A stretch of DNA of 64,000 nucleotides from Nitrospirillum viridazoti CBAmc (GCF_000730165.1 NZ_CP022110.1:1061501-1125500); one strand, 5' to 3'; shown: positions 9,639-18,511, numbered from the stretch's first letter. The notes: a model not told the origin generated them from the sequence alone. Numbers and translations: made by a program.

Positions 9639-10250
9639 ATGGACTCGCAACGCGCCCAAGCGCTCAAGCTGCTGAAGGCGTGTCCCATAATGCGGCTGAA
9701 GGACTTTGCCGCCCGCGGCATCGCGCCCGAAACCCTGGCGCGTCTTGTCCGGGACGGCGAGGTTGTTCGTCCCGCGCGCGGGATCTACCAGCTCGCAGAT
9801 AGCTCGGGCGATGCGGCGCGCGTCCTGGCCGAAGCATCGCTGCTCGTTCCCAAAGGCATCATCTGTCTGACCTCGGCGCTGCAGTTCCACGAGCTGACGC
9901 TGCAAATGCCGTCGGCCGTTTGGATGGCCATCGATCGTACCGCCTGGCGTCCCAAGATCGACTATCCACCCATTCGCTTCGTGCGCTTCACCGGCGCCTC
10001 GCTGACAGAAGGTGTCGAGCGGCACGCCATCGATGGCATCGAGGTGGCGATCACAAATCCGGCGCGCACGATCGTCGATTGCTTCCGCTATCGGGCAAAG
10101 GTCGGTCTGGATGTCGCTCTGGAAGGTCTGCGTGAGGGGCTTCGACAACGGAAAGTCACAAGCGACCAGCTCTGGACTTATGGGACCAAAGGCAAGGTTT
10201 GGACGACCATGAAACCCTATGTGGAGGCAATGGTAGCCGATGGCGCGTGA
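9639..10250 (+). CDS. abiEi: Type IV antitoxin, AbiEi family
   Basis: 203 residues with an N-terminal winged-helix region (residues about 1-55, including LKDFAARGIAPETLARLVRDG and the RPARGIYQL strand) and a C-terminal AbiEi domain ending in the ITNPARTIVDCFRYR segment typical of this family. AbiEi represses its own promoter and counteracts AbiEii. The stop overlaps the start of the next gene by 11 nt, the usual bicistronic arrangement. The 110-nt gap upstream separates it from the DISARM-like operon and probably contains its own promoter. Confidence 0.85.
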   Translation: MDSQRAQALKLLKACPIMRLKDFAARGIAPETLARLVRDGEVVRPARGIYQLADSSGDAARVLAEASLLVPKGIICLTSALQFHELTLQMPSAVWMAIDRTAWRPKIDYPPIRFVRFTGASLTEGVERHAIDGIEVAITNPARTIVDCFRYRAKVGLDVALEGLREGLRQRKVTSDQLWTYGTKGKVWTTMKPYVEAMVADGA

Positions 10251-11151
10251 GCCCAGGAAAAATGTCGGTGCTTCGGTCCGGGCTCGTCTGCTCGACCGGT
10301 CTCGCGTCGAACGCACGGACTTCCAGATTTTGCTGACGCGCTACGCGCTGGAACGGCTTCTCTACCGGCTGAGCCAGTCACCCCACCGCGACCGCTTTGT
10401 TCTGAAGGGAGCGATGCTGTTCGTGACCTGGGTAGAAGACCCGTTCCGGCCGACACGCGATCTCGATTTCCTCGGCTATGGCGAAAACAGCCCTGAGTCG
10501 ATCGGCGGGGCCTTTCGCGAGATCTGCGGGCAACCGGTCGATGATGATGGCGTGGAGTTCGATATCGTCGCGATCACGGCTGTTCCGATCCGAGAGGACG
10601 TTGAATACGGCGGCATTCGCGTACGCACCTCCGCGACGATCGCCGGTGCCCGCGTTCCGATTCAGGTCGACATCGGTTTTGGTGACGCTGTAACTCCGGG
10701 ACCCGTCGAAATCGTCTATCCGCCGCTGCTCGACGCGCCGGCGCCCCGCCTGCGCGCTTATCCGGTGACGACAGTGGTTGCCGAAAAATTCCAGGCGCTC
10801 GTCCAGCTCGGCATCGCGAACAGCCGGCTGAAGGATTTCTACGACCTCTGGCTGATCGCGCAGACATTCGAGTTTGACCGCGCATCCCTTGAAGAGGCCG
10901 TCCGTCAGACCTTTGCACGGCGCGAGACCATGCTTCCAACCGAAAATCCGATCGGTCTGAGCGATGCTTACGTGGAGGCTTGGGGGCGCCAGTGGCAGGC
11001 CTTTCTGGGACGAGAGCGAATGGCCGCGGCGCCGGCCGACCTGGCTGTCGTCGTCTCCGACCTCGCCGGATTTCTGCTTCCCCTGATCGAGCCTGCTGAA
11101 AAGGATGAGCGTTGGAAGCCTGGCGAAGGCTGGAGGGCATCGAATGCATAG
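10240..11151 (+). CDS. abiEii: Type IV toxin, AbiEii nucleotidyltransferase
   Basis: 303-residue nucleotidyltransferase-like toxin. Motifs seen are FVLKGAMLF near 53-61, the nucleotidyltransferase core TRDLDF at 72-77 (catalytic aspartates D74 and D76), VAEKFQALV, and SRLKDFYDLW, which together define AbiEii (DUF1814). The family transfers nucleotides to RNA (tRNA for some members) and causes reversible growth arrest or abortive infection. It is translationally coupled to the antitoxin. It is the last gene of the defence island, about 250 nt before the guaA-like attachment site. Confidence 0.88.
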   Translation: MAREPRKNVGASVRARLLDRSRVERTDFQILLTRYALERLLYRLSQSPHRDRFVLKGAMLFVTWVEDPFRPTRDLDFLGYGENSPESIGGAFREICGQPVDDDGVEFDIVAITAVPIREDVEYGGIRVRTSATIAGARVPIQVDIGFGDAVTPGPVEIVYPPLLDAPAPRLRAYPVTTVVAEKFQALVQLGIANSRLKDFYDLWLIAQTFEFDRASLEEAVRQTFARRETMLPTENPIGLSDAYVEAWGRQWQAFLGRERMAAAPADLAVVVSDLAGFLLPLIEPAEKDERWKPGEGWRASNA

Positions 11152-11404
11152 CCTGCAGAGCAACGCGGAACGCGCACGCGGCTTCGCCATCTATCACAGT
11201 CAATCGCGAACTGTTGTGATCGGATCTAGCTATTTCTCCCGCGCTTCGTATATAATGCAAACGCACAGATCGACGCCGCGCACCGCGCCACATTTATTGT
11301 TGAAGAACAATTGCGTATGAATCTGACGGTATATATGACGGTAGTCGTCGATTTCTCCGTTTTACACTCATAGAAAATTCAAATACTTACCGCTCCGGTT
11401 AATC
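11152..11404. other. Non-coding right end of the defence island
   Basis: About 250 nt without a convincing gene, AT-richer than its surroundings. It contains a short direct repeat (GACGGTATATATGACGGTAG, near 11325) just before the attachment-site copy. Its sequence does not resemble the segments preceding the other two attachment copies, so this island belongs to a different family from the next two. Confidence 0.5.
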
Positions 11405-11419
11405 ATCGAGTGGGAGTGA
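11405..11419 (+). repeat. Attachment site copy 1 (guaA 3'-end remnant)
   Basis: ATCGAGTGGGAGTGA reads Ile-Glu-Trp-Glu-stop, the C-terminus of GMP synthase (guaA). No guaA reading frame precedes it, so it is a duplicated target end left by integration. The 60 nt after it resemble the 60 nt after copy 2, as expected for left ends of two related elements. Copies 2 and 3 lie in the same orientation at 18317 and 21010. Confidence 0.75.
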
Positions 11420-11532
11420 CGGGGCGTGCTTTTGGATATTCAAGGATAGTGCGTCGGGGTCTCGGCGAGGTAGGCGTTTCGATAGCTGTCGAAAGCTCGT
11501 AGCTCACAATTCACGAACTAGCGTTATCCCCA

Positions 11533-11540
11533 AATTTGTC
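11533..11540. repeat. Left target-site duplication of IS66 (AATTTGTC)
   Basis: Identical to 14171-14178; direct 8-bp duplication flanking the insertion sequence. Confidence 0.93.
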
Positions 11541-11590
11541 GTAAGCGTCGTCTGACGGCTGCGGCCGGTTCCAGTTGATCCGCGCGCGGC

Positions 11591-13207
11591 TCAGGGCATT
11601 TGGACGATGTTCCAGGGCAGCAGGTCGGTGATGCGGTTGATGGGGTGGTCGGCGATACGGTCGAGCACGTCGTGCAGATAGGCCTGGGGATCGAGGCCGT
11701 TGAGCTTGGCGGTCTGGGTGATGGTGTAGATCGCGGCGGCCCGTTCCCCACCGGCGTCGGAACCGGCGAACATCCAGTTGCGTCTTCCGATGGCCAGGGG
11801 CCTGATCGCCCGTTCGGCGGCGTTGTTGGAGAGCTCCAGCCGGCCGTCGTCCACATAGCGCGTCAGCGCCGTCCACCGCGAGCGGGCGTAGCGGATGGCC
11901 TTGGCCAGGTCGCCTTTGCCGGGGATGCGCAGCAGCGTGGCATCGAGGAAGGCGGCCAGTTCGTCCAGGGCTGGCCGAGCCTTGGCTTGGCGAAGCAGGC
12001 TGCGTTCCTCGGCCGACAGGCCGACCAGGGAACGTTCGATGTCGAACAGCACCCCGATGCGCTTGAGCACCTCCGCGGCCAAGGGAGAGCCGGTTTCGAC
12101 GTGTTCGTCGAAGAACTTGCGGCGCACATGCGCCATGCAGGCCACTTCGGCGATCCGGCTGCCGTCGTACAGGGCATCGAACCCGCCATAGCCATCGGCA
12201 TGCAGGTACCCACGGAAGCCGGCCAGTTCCCGTTGCGGATGCTCGCCCTTGCGGTCGGGCGTGTAGCGGTACAGCACCGCCGGCGGGCCTTGTCCGGCAT
12301 GGGGGCGCTCGTCACGCAGGTAGACCCACAACCGTCCCGTCTTGGTCTTGCCTCGCCCGGGCTCAAGCACGGGAACCGGCGTGTCGTCGGCGTGCAGCAC
12401 CGATCCGGCCAGCACGTGCTGGGCAATCGCATTGGCCAAGGGGGCCATCAGGGCTGCCGCCTTGCCCACCCAGTCGGCCAGCAGCGAGCGTTCCAGTTCC
12501 ACCCCCTCGCGGGCGTAGATGGCGGATTGCCGGTACAGCGGCAGGTGATCGCAGTATTTGGCGATCAGCACATGCGCCAGCAGCCCGGCGGACGGCAGGC
12601 CGCGCTCGATGGGCAGCGACGGCATCGGCGCCTGCACCATACCCTCGCAGCACTGGCACGACAGCGCCGGGCGGACGTGGCGGATCACGGTGAAGCGCGC
12701 CGGGATGTAGTCGAGCACCTCGGTGACGTCCTCGCCCACCTTGCGCAAGGTGCCGCCGCACGAGGGACAGGCGTCGTGCGGCGCATGCACGATCTCGGTA
12801 CGCGGCAAGTGTTCCGGCAGCTTGCGCCGGCCAGCCCTGGCGCGGGCCTCGGGCGCCCCCTCCAGCGGTGCCGTCGGCAACAGCTCGGCACCAGCCATCG
12901 TCGCTTCGGCGGCGGTTGTGGCCTCCAGGTCCTCCAGCGACAGCTCAAGCTGCTCGATCTCGCGGGCGATCTTCTCGGAAGACGAACCGAACTGCATCCG
13001 CCGCAGACGGGCCAGTTGGATCTTGAGCTTCTCCATCTCCAGCGCCTTGGCCACCAGGCCCGCCTTGGCGGCCGCCAGTTCGGTCTCGCTGGCCTCACGG
13101 CGCCGGCGCTCAGCCTCCAACTCCGCAGCCTGCGCGGCGATGATCGCGCGCAACGCCTCGACCTCATTGGGCAATGGAGCGGGCAGTGGATCGGCGATGG
13201 ACGACAT
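11591..13207 (-). CDS. tnpC: IS66 transposase TnpC (DDE)
   Basis: 538-residue transposase. An N-terminal coiled coil (residues about 15-75, alternating Leu/Glu/Ala) precedes a zinc finger-like CPSCGG...CQCC region and the DDE catalytic core: HADDTPVPV, HADGYGGFD and the late NNAAERAIRP supplying the glutamate. Length is normal for IS66 TnpC. It is the third gene of the element, 86 nt behind tnpB. No frameshift or truncation is visible. Confidence 0.95.
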   Translation of the reverse strand: MSSIADPLPAPLPNEVEALRAIIAAQAAELEAERRRREASETELAAAKAGLVAKALEMEKLKIQLARLRRMQFGSSSEKIAREIEQLELSLEDLEATTAAEATMAGAELLPTAPLEGAPEARARAGRRKLPEHLPRTEIVHAPHDACPSCGGTLRKVGEDVTEVLDYIPARFTVIRHVRPALSCQCCEGMVQAPMPSLPIERGLPSAGLLAHVLIAKYCDHLPLYRQSAIYAREGVELERSLLADWVGKAAALMAPLANAIAQHVLAGSVLHADDTPVPVLEPGRGKTKTGRLWVYLRDERPHAGQGPPAVLYRYTPDRKGEHPQRELAGFRGYLHADGYGGFDALYDGSRIAEVACMAHVRRKFFDEHVETGSPLAAEVLKRIGVLFDIERSLVGLSAEERSLLRQAKARPALDELAAFLDATLLRIPGKGDLAKAIRYARSRWTALTRYVDDGRLELSNNAAERAIRPLAIGRRNWMFAGSDAGGERAAAIYTITQTAKLNGLDPQAYLHDVLDRIADHPINRITDLLPWNIVQMP

Positions 13208-13293
13208 GGGCCGATTCTACAGGAAGGGCGCCACCACGAGGAGGACCGATCACCGTCATCGCGCCGATCACCGGCGAGCGTGGCAGCCCGGAC

Positions 13294-13641
13294 TCACCCC
13301 GCCGTCTCCGGACGCCAGGGTCGCTGCGGAGCCCGCCAGTCCATGCCTTCAAGAAGCATCCCGAGTTGGGCCGGGGTGAGAGCCGCCACTCCCTCGCGGC
13401 TGATCGGCCACACGAAGCGGCCTTTCTCCAGGCGCTTGGCGAACAGGCAATAACCCTGGCCATCCCAGTACAGCACCTTCACCAGGTGCCCTTGCCGGCC
13501 ACGGAAGACGAAGAGATGGCCGGCGAACGGGTCCTGCTTCAGAACCTCCTGGGCCAGCATGGCCAACCCGTCCATGCCCTTGCGCATGTCGGTGGCGCCC
13601 ATCGCCAGGTAAATCCGCACGCCGGCGGGAACCGTGATCAC
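13294..13641 (-). CDS. tnpB: IS66 accessory protein TnpB
   Basis: 115 residues matching the IS66 Orf2 family: the [14 protein letters not shown] segment near 16-29, [22 protein letters not shown], and [10 protein letters not shown] are family hallmarks. TnpB is required for efficient transposition of IS66 elements, though its biochemical role is unclear. Its start overlaps the tnpA stop by 4 nt, so the two are translationally coupled. Confidence 0.95.
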   Translation of the reverse strand: MITVPAGVRIYLAMGATDMRKGMDGLAMLAQEVLKQDPFAGHLFVFRGRQGHLVKVLYWDGQGYCLFAKRLEKGRFVWPISREGVAALTPAQLGMLLEGMDWRAPQRPWRPETAG

Positions 13642-14075
13642 CGGCCGTCCAGCACATCGGCCAGCCGACGGAGCGTGGCGGGGGCGATGTCCTCGCCGAC
13701 ACGCAGTACCCGGCCGTTGGTGAGCACCACCTCGACCAGGGCGGCCTGCCGCTCAACGGGCGGCCCCGGTGGTTGGGAGGGCAGCACGGCGGGGGACCCC
13801 ACGCCGGCAGGGGGCGCCGCGTCAACCAGATGCACCGGCACAAAGGACGCCGCCTCAGGGGAGAGTTCGCCGCTCCGGATCTGCCGGCGCCATCGGTAGA
13901 TCAGGCTGCTGCACACCCCATGGCGCCGTGCCACCGCCGCCACGGCGCCGCGACCACCACGCGCCTCGCCCACGAGGCGAATCTTCTCCTCCGCCGAATA
14001 GGCGCGACGCCCACCGGCCCCGGTGATGACCTCGATACGTTGGACTGCCACGGTGCAAACCACACTGCTTGCCAT
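13638..14075 (-). CDS. tnpA: IS66 accessory protein TnpA (HTH)
   Basis: About 145 residues with an N-terminal helix-turn-helix ([13 protein letters not shown] ... [21 protein letters not shown]) typical of IS66 Orf1 and IS3-type Orf A proteins, followed by a Pro/Ala-rich linker and a conserved C-terminal strand ([13 protein letters not shown]). An upstream ATG seven codons earlier (14096) is also possible. It is the first gene of the element, near the right inverted repeat. Confidence 0.9.
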   Translation of the reverse strand: MASSVVCTVAVQRIEVITGAGGRRAYSAEEKIRLVGEARGGRGAVAAVARRHGVCSSLIYRWRRQIRSGELSPEAASFVPVHLVDAAPPAGVGSPAVLPSQPPGPPVERQAALVEVVLTNGRVLRVGEDIAPATLRRLADVLDGR

Positions 14076-14170
14076 GATGCCAAGCCGGCCACACACCCAC
14101 GCGCCGCCGACACATAGCTTTCAGCACAACAGCCCCCGATCCAACAAGGCAGCCCACAGACGACGCTTAC

Positions 14171-14178
14171 AATTTGTC
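14171..14178. repeat. Right target-site duplication of IS66 (AATTTGTC)
   Basis: Identical to 11533-11540. Removing the element and one copy restores continuous non-coding sequence, so the insertion did not break a recognisable gene. Confidence 0.93.
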
Positions 14179-14356
14179 CTCGCGACCGCAACCTAATGAC
14201 ACCCGGAGCGTAGGCCTTCAGCCGCCACTCGGCTAGGCGTGTAAACGACTTTGAGCAAGCATGGCCCTGTGGCCGACGATGGAGCGGAAGTTGCAGGCCG
14301 CTTTTGCATTGGAGCGCAACCCTGAGTGTTTCGCTGCGATGGTGACCCGGTCGCTG

Positions 14357-14998
14357 CTAGGCGGACGCGGCGACACCAGCAGCCTCACGGATAGCCGATG
14401 CAATCTCGTCTTCGCTGCGTCCTCCGTTGATGGCGATGCGTCCGCCAAATACAAAGTGGGGCACTGACCTGACCCCGGCCGCCATCGATTTGGCCGCCTC
14501 CTGCTCGACACGTCTGTGTTGCTCGCGGTCGAGCGCTATCGCACGAGCTTCTTCGCGTTCGAACCCATAGGCCACGGCAATGTCCGCGAGGACATCGGCG
14601 TCTGAGATGTTCCTTGCTTTCAGGAAATGGGCATCGGTGATCGCGACCGCGAACTGATGCTGCGTTCCTTTTACTCGCGCCGCAAGGATCAACCCGTGCG
14701 CTGCCTGCGTCCTGTAGGTCCAGGGCTGACGGCTCAGGTCGAGATCAAGGCCAGATGCCCGCGCTTCCGCCTCCGGCCGGGCGAACGACGCCTTCGGATC
14801 CGTCACGCCATAGCGCGAGAGGAGAAGATCGGGAATGTAGAGGCCCTCGGCCGGTGCATCGGGAAGCAGAAGGACCGGATGTTGGCGGATGTCCACGTCC
14901 AGATCGGGGAAGCGTTCCGCCAGGACCTTGTCGAGACGGTGATGCCCGATGATGCACCAGGGGCAGGTGACCTCGATGTAAAGATCGATTTGCAGCAT
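14357..14998 (-). CDS. FrnE/DsbA-family oxidoreductase
   Basis: 213-residue thioredoxin-fold protein. The N-terminal strand is followed by CPWC (residues about 11-14), the active-site motif of DsbA/FrnE proteins, and a C-terminal GVRSVPHFVFGG segment carries the conserved cis-proline. No signal peptide is present, so this is a cytoplasmic FrnE-type disulfide oxidoreductase/isomerase or a related 2-hydroxychromene isomerase-like protein. The frame extends 27 codons upstream, but the start is set at MLQIDLYIEV where homology begins. It heads a run of four minus-strand redox genes on island 2, which suggests an oxidative or electrophile stress cargo. Confidence 0.8.
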   Translation of the reverse strand: MLQIDLYIEVTCPWCIIGHHRLDKVLAERFPDLDVDIRQHPVLLLPDAPAEGLYIPDLLLSRYGVTDPKASFARPEAEARASGLDLDLSRQPWTYRTQAAHGLILAARVKGTQHQFAVAITDAHFLKARNISDADVLADIAVAYGFEREEARAIALDREQHRRVEQEAAKSMAAGVRSVPHFVFGGRIAINGGRSEDEIASAIREAAGVAASA

Positions 14999-15082
14999 TA
15001 TCTCATTCTTCTGGTCGTTGAACCGACAGTCTTGGATTAATTGAGCCATTTCGCGTCGACTGCAGCGCCTTCCATCCATAAG

Positions 15083-16009
15083 TCAGGACGGGCCATCGAC
15101 GGAGGGCAAGTCAGGGTCGATCCTGGTCATTTTGACGGACACATCCCACAGTCGCTTGGCGAGCTGCGGATTCCTCGCGTCCTTGGAGGGAACACCTTCA
15201 CCGGAAGGACCGCGCAGCCCGGAGAGTCCCGTCGGCCCGTAGTAACCGCCTGGCTTTACTCGTCCGGTCGCTGCGTGCAGCGCGCCCCAGGCGCCCATGG
15301 CGGGCGTGGCGAATAGCAAGCCGATCAGCGACATCACTATGTTGCCCCACCGGCTGCCGCGGGCGAGGTTTGTCCCGACAAGACCCGGGTGGCAGGCCAC
15401 CGCCGTTACCGGCGCTCCTGCCGCCCTCAGCCGCCGATCCAACTCGAAGACGAAGAGCAGGTTCGCGAGCTTGCTGGCGCCATAGCGTGGAAGCCACCTG
15501 TAGCTCTTCTGAGCGCTAAGGTCGTCCCATTCGATCTTCGCGCCCTTATGCTGCCCGCTGCTCGTGATGACGATGCGCGATCCGGGCGTTTCCATGAGTT
15601 TCGGCAGCATGAGCGCGCTGAACGCGAAGCAGCCAAGATGATTGACGCCGAACGTCTGCTCGAAGCCCTGCGCTGTGTGCTTGAGCGTCGGTCCCTGCAC
15701 GCCGGCATTGTTGATCAGCACGTCGACACACGGCTCCTTGGCGGCCAGTTCAGCCGCCCGTCGCACGCTCGCCAAATCCGCCAGGTCAAGTGGTAGGAAC
15801 GCGAGCTCAGCTCCCGAAGTCTTTTGACGAATCCGGCTCATCGCGGCTCTCGCCTTCGCCTCGTCGCGGCATGCGAGCAGCACTCGCGCACGCCGCGCCG
15901 CCAGCGCGCTCGCCACTTCAAAGCCTATGCCGGTATTGGCCCCCGTAACGATGAAGCACTTGCCTGACTGATCGGGCACATCAGCCGTCGTGAACCCCTC
16001 GGATGGCAT
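15083..16009 (-). CDS. Short-chain dehydrogenase (retinol dehydrogenase/WW-oxidoreductase-like)
   Basis: 308-residue SDR. TGANTGIG near 19-26 is the cofactor-binding glycine motif, NNAG follows in strand beta-4, and the YGASK segment gives the catalytic Tyr-x-x-x-Lys. Arginine residues after strand beta-2 (LACRDEAKARA) favour NADP(H). The longer length and the C-terminal extension resemble the light-dependent protochlorophyllide-reductase/retinol-dehydrogenase branch. The substrate cannot be read from sequence. It is followed by FrnE and preceded by an NAD(P)-binding protein in the same direction. Confidence 0.82.
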   Translation of the reverse strand: MPSEGFTTADVPDQSGKCFIVTGANTGIGFEVASALAARRARVLLACRDEAKARAAMSRIRQKTSGAELAFLPLDLADLASVRRAAELAAKEPCVDVLINNAGVQGPTLKHTAQGFEQTFGVNHLGCFAFSALMLPKLMETPGSRIVITSSGQHKGAKIEWDDLSAQKSYRWLPRYGASKLANLLFVFELDRRLRAAGAPVTAVACHPGLVGTNLARGSRWGNIVMSLIGLLFATPAMGAWGALHAATGRVKPGGYYGPTGLSGLRGPSGEGVPSKDARNPQLAKRLWDVSVKMTRIDPDLPSVDGPS

Positions 16010-16073
16010 AGGTTTCTCCTTCCGTTTGACGAGCGCCTGGGTCTGTCCCGCAGATCGCGGATACCCTTTGCCC

Positions 16074-16718
16074 TCAGCTACGATTGGCTATCCCCGGCGC
16101 TGCGTTCACGAACTCCTTGGCTGCGACCTGATCGACCAGGAATTTCGCAAGGTTCCCGCGCGACAGCTTCGTGCCGAGCTTCGTCCTGCCGTACCAGCCA
16201 ATGTCCACTTGGCCTGTTGCGGACCCATCCTTGAGGTTGGGAATCCGAACCAGCGTCCAATCGAGGCGTGAGTTGCTCACCAGTTCAGCGGTCGCCTTGA
16301 TGTCGTCATAGGCGTTGCGAACGATGACCTTGAACAGCATGACGAATGCTTGCGACTTGAGGTCGAAACCATCCTTCGGATCACGATAGGCGGCCGTCGA
16401 GATCTGGATGAGGCGACGAACGTTCAGCTCTTCCATGACAGAGATGATCGTACCGACGCCGCGCATGATCGGCCGTTTCTCGCGCGCTTTCAGACTGTTG
16501 GGGCCCAAGGCGCTGATCACCGCGTCAGAGCCCGCGACGCACGCCTTGATCGCTTCGCGATTGTTCAGGTCACCGACGATGACCTCAATCTTGCTACCAA
16601 AGGCCGAAAGTTTTCCGGCGTCGCGCGTGTAGACGGACAGCTTATATCCTTGTCGGAGCGCCTCTTCGATAATGTGTCTTCCGGTTGGTCCGGTCCCTCC
16701 AAAGAGAGCAATTTTCAT
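16074..16718 (-). CDS. NAD(P)H-binding atypical SDR (NmrA/SDR-a5-like)
   Basis: 214 residues with an N-terminal GGTGPTGRHI dinucleotide-binding loop (residues about 8-17), then a VIVGDLNN strand and ISALGPNS, the pattern of NAD(P)H-binding flavin-reductase/NmrA-like proteins that lack a full SDR active site. Such proteins are often redox sensors or quinone/flavin reductases. Start is well placed behind a purine-rich stretch (GAGGAAGATGAG). It is transcribed with the neighbouring minus-strand redox genes. Confidence 0.75.
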   Translation of the reverse strand: MKIALFGGTGPTGRHIIEEALRQGYKLSVYTRDAGKLSAFGSKIEVIVGDLNNREAIKACVAGSDAVISALGPNSLKAREKRPIMRGVGTIISVMEELNVRRLIQISTAAYRDPKDGFDLKSQAFVMLFKVIVRNAYDDIKATAELVSNSRLDWTLVRIPNLKDGSATGQVDIGWYGRTKLGTKLSRGNLAKFLVDQVAAKEFVNAAPGIANRS

Positions 16719-16803
16719 CTCATCTTCCTCGTGGTCTTTGGCTTGGATCGACTGCTCTAGCTGCTGACATGCATGGTCGCCTGAGCAGCCGGCCGCTCCG
16801 CTT

Positions 16804-17424
16804 TCAGGCGGCCTTTTCCAAGACCGAACGAACCTGAGCTTCGGTGGCGGCGATGGCGGCCTTGGCCGCCTCAGGCCCGAAGACGGTTCCCTCCACGCGG
16901 ACGATTTCGATGTCGGTCAGGCCTATGAAGCCCAGGAGGTGGCGCAGATAGCCGGTCTGGAAATCAAAGGCGGCCCAGTCGCCTTCTGAGAAGACGCCGC
17001 CTGCGGCCGTGACGACATAGACCTTCTTGCCGGTCAACAATCCCTGCGGCCTGCCGGCTTCGTTATAACCAAAGGTCACGCGCGGCCAAGTGATGTGATC
17101 GAACCAGGCCTTCAACTGCGACGACAGACCGAAATTGATCATGCCTGAACCCAAGACGATCACGTCAGCAGCCTTCACCTCATCGACGAGCTCCTGCGCA
17201 AGGCCGACCGCCTTGAGCTGCTCGGGTGTGCGCGCCTCGGGGGCCGCGACGCGGCCTTGAATGTACGCTTGGCCGATATGCGGGAGCGGGTTAGCCGCCA
17301 GATCGCGCGTCAAAACGGTGCCGCCCAAGCGAACCTTGAAGCCTTCGGCGATCTCGGTCGCGAAACGGGTGGACAGGCTCTCGGCGCCACGAGGGCTCGA
17401 TGTAACGAGGAGGATGTTGGACAT
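16804..17424 (-). CDS. azoR: FMN-dependent NADH-azoreductase (AzoR)
   Basis: 206-residue flavodoxin-like quinone/azo reductase. The N-terminal [14 protein letters not shown] is the FMN phosphate loop, and the mid-region [20 protein letters not shown] and [11 protein letters not shown] match AzoR. AzoR enzymes reduce quinones and azo compounds with NADH and protect against thiol-reactive electrophiles. The ATG at MSNILLV was chosen over an upstream in-frame start because homology begins there. It is divergent from an HxlR-type regulator whose start lies about 86 nt away, the usual azoR/regulator arrangement. Confidence 0.9.
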   Translation of the reverse strand: MSNILLVTSSPRGAESLSTRFATEIAEGFKVRLGGTVLTRDLAANPLPHIGQAYIQGRVAAPEARTPEQLKAVGLAQELVDEVKAADVIVLGSGMINFGLSSQLKAWFDHITWPRVTFGYNEAGRPQGLLTGKKVYVVTAAGGVFSEGDWAAFDFQTGYLRHLLGFIGLTDIEIVRVEGTVFGPEAAKAAIAATEAQVRSVLEKAA

Positions 17425-17510
17425 GGTTGCTCCGACGTGAACAGGGTAGTAAACTCTTGATACCAACACTATTAAGGTGACTGCCCTGTCCCTCGCAAGA
17501 AGGCACTCCA
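17425..17510. promoter_or_regulatory. Divergent promoter region between azoR and the HxlR regulator
   Basis: 86-nt intergenic region with an AT-rich centre (TAGTAAACTC...ACTATTA, about 17444-17475) containing inverted TAGT/ACTA half-sites. HxlR-type regulators usually bind such inverted repeats between themselves and a divergently transcribed reductase. The operator assignment is an inference. Confidence 0.4.
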
Positions 17511-17888
17511 ATGACACTTAGTGACATTGATTTTCCCACCCCCAGCAAAGGGGACGACTGTCGGATGGTTCGGGAAATCCTTGATCTCGTCGGCGACAAA
17601 TGGAGCCTGTACATCATCGCAACGCTCAAAGATGGACCAGTTCGGTTCAATGAGCTGCGGCGTCGGATCGACGGCATCTCGCAGCGGATGTTGACGATCA
17701 CCTTGCGCGGACTGGAACGCGACGGGTTGGTGAAGCGGACATTGTTCCCCACTATTCCGCCGCGCGTGGATTATGAGCTGACGGAGGTGGGGCGGACGCT
17801 TCTTGCGCCGGTAATGGGTCTCGTCACGTGGGCATACGCCAGTCAGGAGAACATCCAGGACGCTCGCGTCCGGTATGATGCAAGCTAA
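17511..17888 (+). CDS. HxlR-family transcriptional regulator
   Basis: 125-residue winged-helix protein: [47 protein letters not shown] and [12 protein letters not shown] are the hallmarks of the HxlR family. Members with a cysteine near the N-terminus (here C18 in [11 protein letters not shown]) commonly sense quinones, diamide or electrophiles. The divergent azoR gene supports a role as redox-sensing repressor of azoR. The C-terminus runs into a region with transposase remnants. Confidence 0.9.
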   Translation: MTLSDIDFPTPSKGDDCRMVREILDLVGDKWSLYIIATLKDGPVRFNELRRRIDGISQRMLTITLRGLERDGLVKRTLFPTIPPRVDYELTEVGRTLLAPVMGLVTWAYASQENIQDARVRYDAS

Positions 17889-17892
17889 GGCG

Positions 17893-17979
17893 TGTGTGGA
17901 CAAATTTGAGCCAGTATCGAGCGGTGGCGATATGGACCAGGCCGAGAAAGCTGTTGGCCAATTTGCTGCGTCGGAGGCG
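17893..17979 (-). pseudogene. Possible IS5-like transposase C-terminal remnant
   Basis: On the minus strand, about 29 codons read RRSKLANSFLGLVHIAT then ARYWLKFVHT, resembling the last helix of IS5-family transposases. No other part of a transposase was found, and the preceding sequence runs into the right-end repeat of island 2. It is too short to be a gene. Confidence 0.35.
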
Positions 17980-18095
17980 CATCTCGCCAGTGGCAATGCC
18001 GAACGATACGCTAGGCAACGACTTGGTGGTCATTCCGGTAGGCGTCGGATCCGATGCAAGCCAGACTTTGCCTGTTCGCGTAGGCGCCGGGTTGT

Positions 18096-18331
18096 GCCAA
18101 CGCTGACGGTACTTTTCGCCGCAATCTGGGTTTGGGCGTCAGAGCTGTACAGGATCAGGAAGAACCGATAGTAGCCGATAGATGGCTTGCGGACGTCGTC
18201 GGAAATTCCTTAACGATATCAGCAGTGTAGCTTTTTGACGGGTCCTAGGCCGGTAGTATTTGGGCGAAGAAATATTTTTCTTCAATGAATTCAATCGGTT
18301 AATTCGACCCCGAACAATCGAGTGGGAGTGA
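18096..18331 (+). repeat. Right-end repeat of island 2 with attachment site copy 2
   Basis: About 236 bp that resemble 20791-21024 over their whole length (shared blocks GCCAACGCTGACGGTACT, GGAAATTCCTT, GTGTAGCTTT, TGACGGGTCCT, CAATGAATTCA). It ends at 18317-18331 in ATCGAGTGGGAGTGA, the Ile-Glu-Trp-Glu-stop of guaA. No reading frame is conserved between the two copies, so this is a non-coding element end, probably with integrase arm sites. Confidence 0.75.
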
Positions 18332-18511
18332 CGGGTCGTACGTTCGGATAGCGTCGGATACTGCGTCGTAAGCTCGGCGATTTTGCTGTTGCGATATATC
18401 CTGAATGATGCCGTAGATTGGGATATACCTGCCTCGGCGGCGATCAATAGCTTTTGTCCGCGTTCCGACAATCGCCCTCCACAGAGGGAGGGCGAACGTT
18501 CGGGCAGAATC
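18332..18511. other. Left end of island 3, non-coding
   Basis: The first 50 nt resemble those following attachment copy 1 (shared ACGGG-CGT, GGATA, TGCGTCG, CTCGGCGA blocks). The rest holds no gene I can support. Confidence 0.5.

Larger units (their letters stand above)
11541..14170 (-). mobile_element. IS66 family insertion sequence, complete (2,630 bp)
   Basis: Complete element with tnpA, tnpB and tnpC in the standard IS66 order on the minus strand. Terminal inverted repeats begin GTAAGCGTCGTCTG at both ends (14 identical bases, then partial identity). The 8 bp AATTTGTC occurs immediately outside both ends (11533-11540 and 14171-14178), the 8-bp target duplication expected of IS66. All three frames are open, so the element may be active. 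It sits about 120 nt to the right of attachment copy 1, near the left end of the second island. Confidence 0.95.

Noticed and set aside
11600-13453. Plus-strand open frame of about 617 codons through the IS66 element
   Set aside because: Antisense of TnpC with its coiled-coil and DDE motifs intact on the minus strand.
17875-18171. Small plus-strand open frame after the HxlR gene
   Set aside because: It overlaps the transposase scar and the non-coding element end, has arginine-rich low-complexity sequence and no conserved frame in the other repeat copy.
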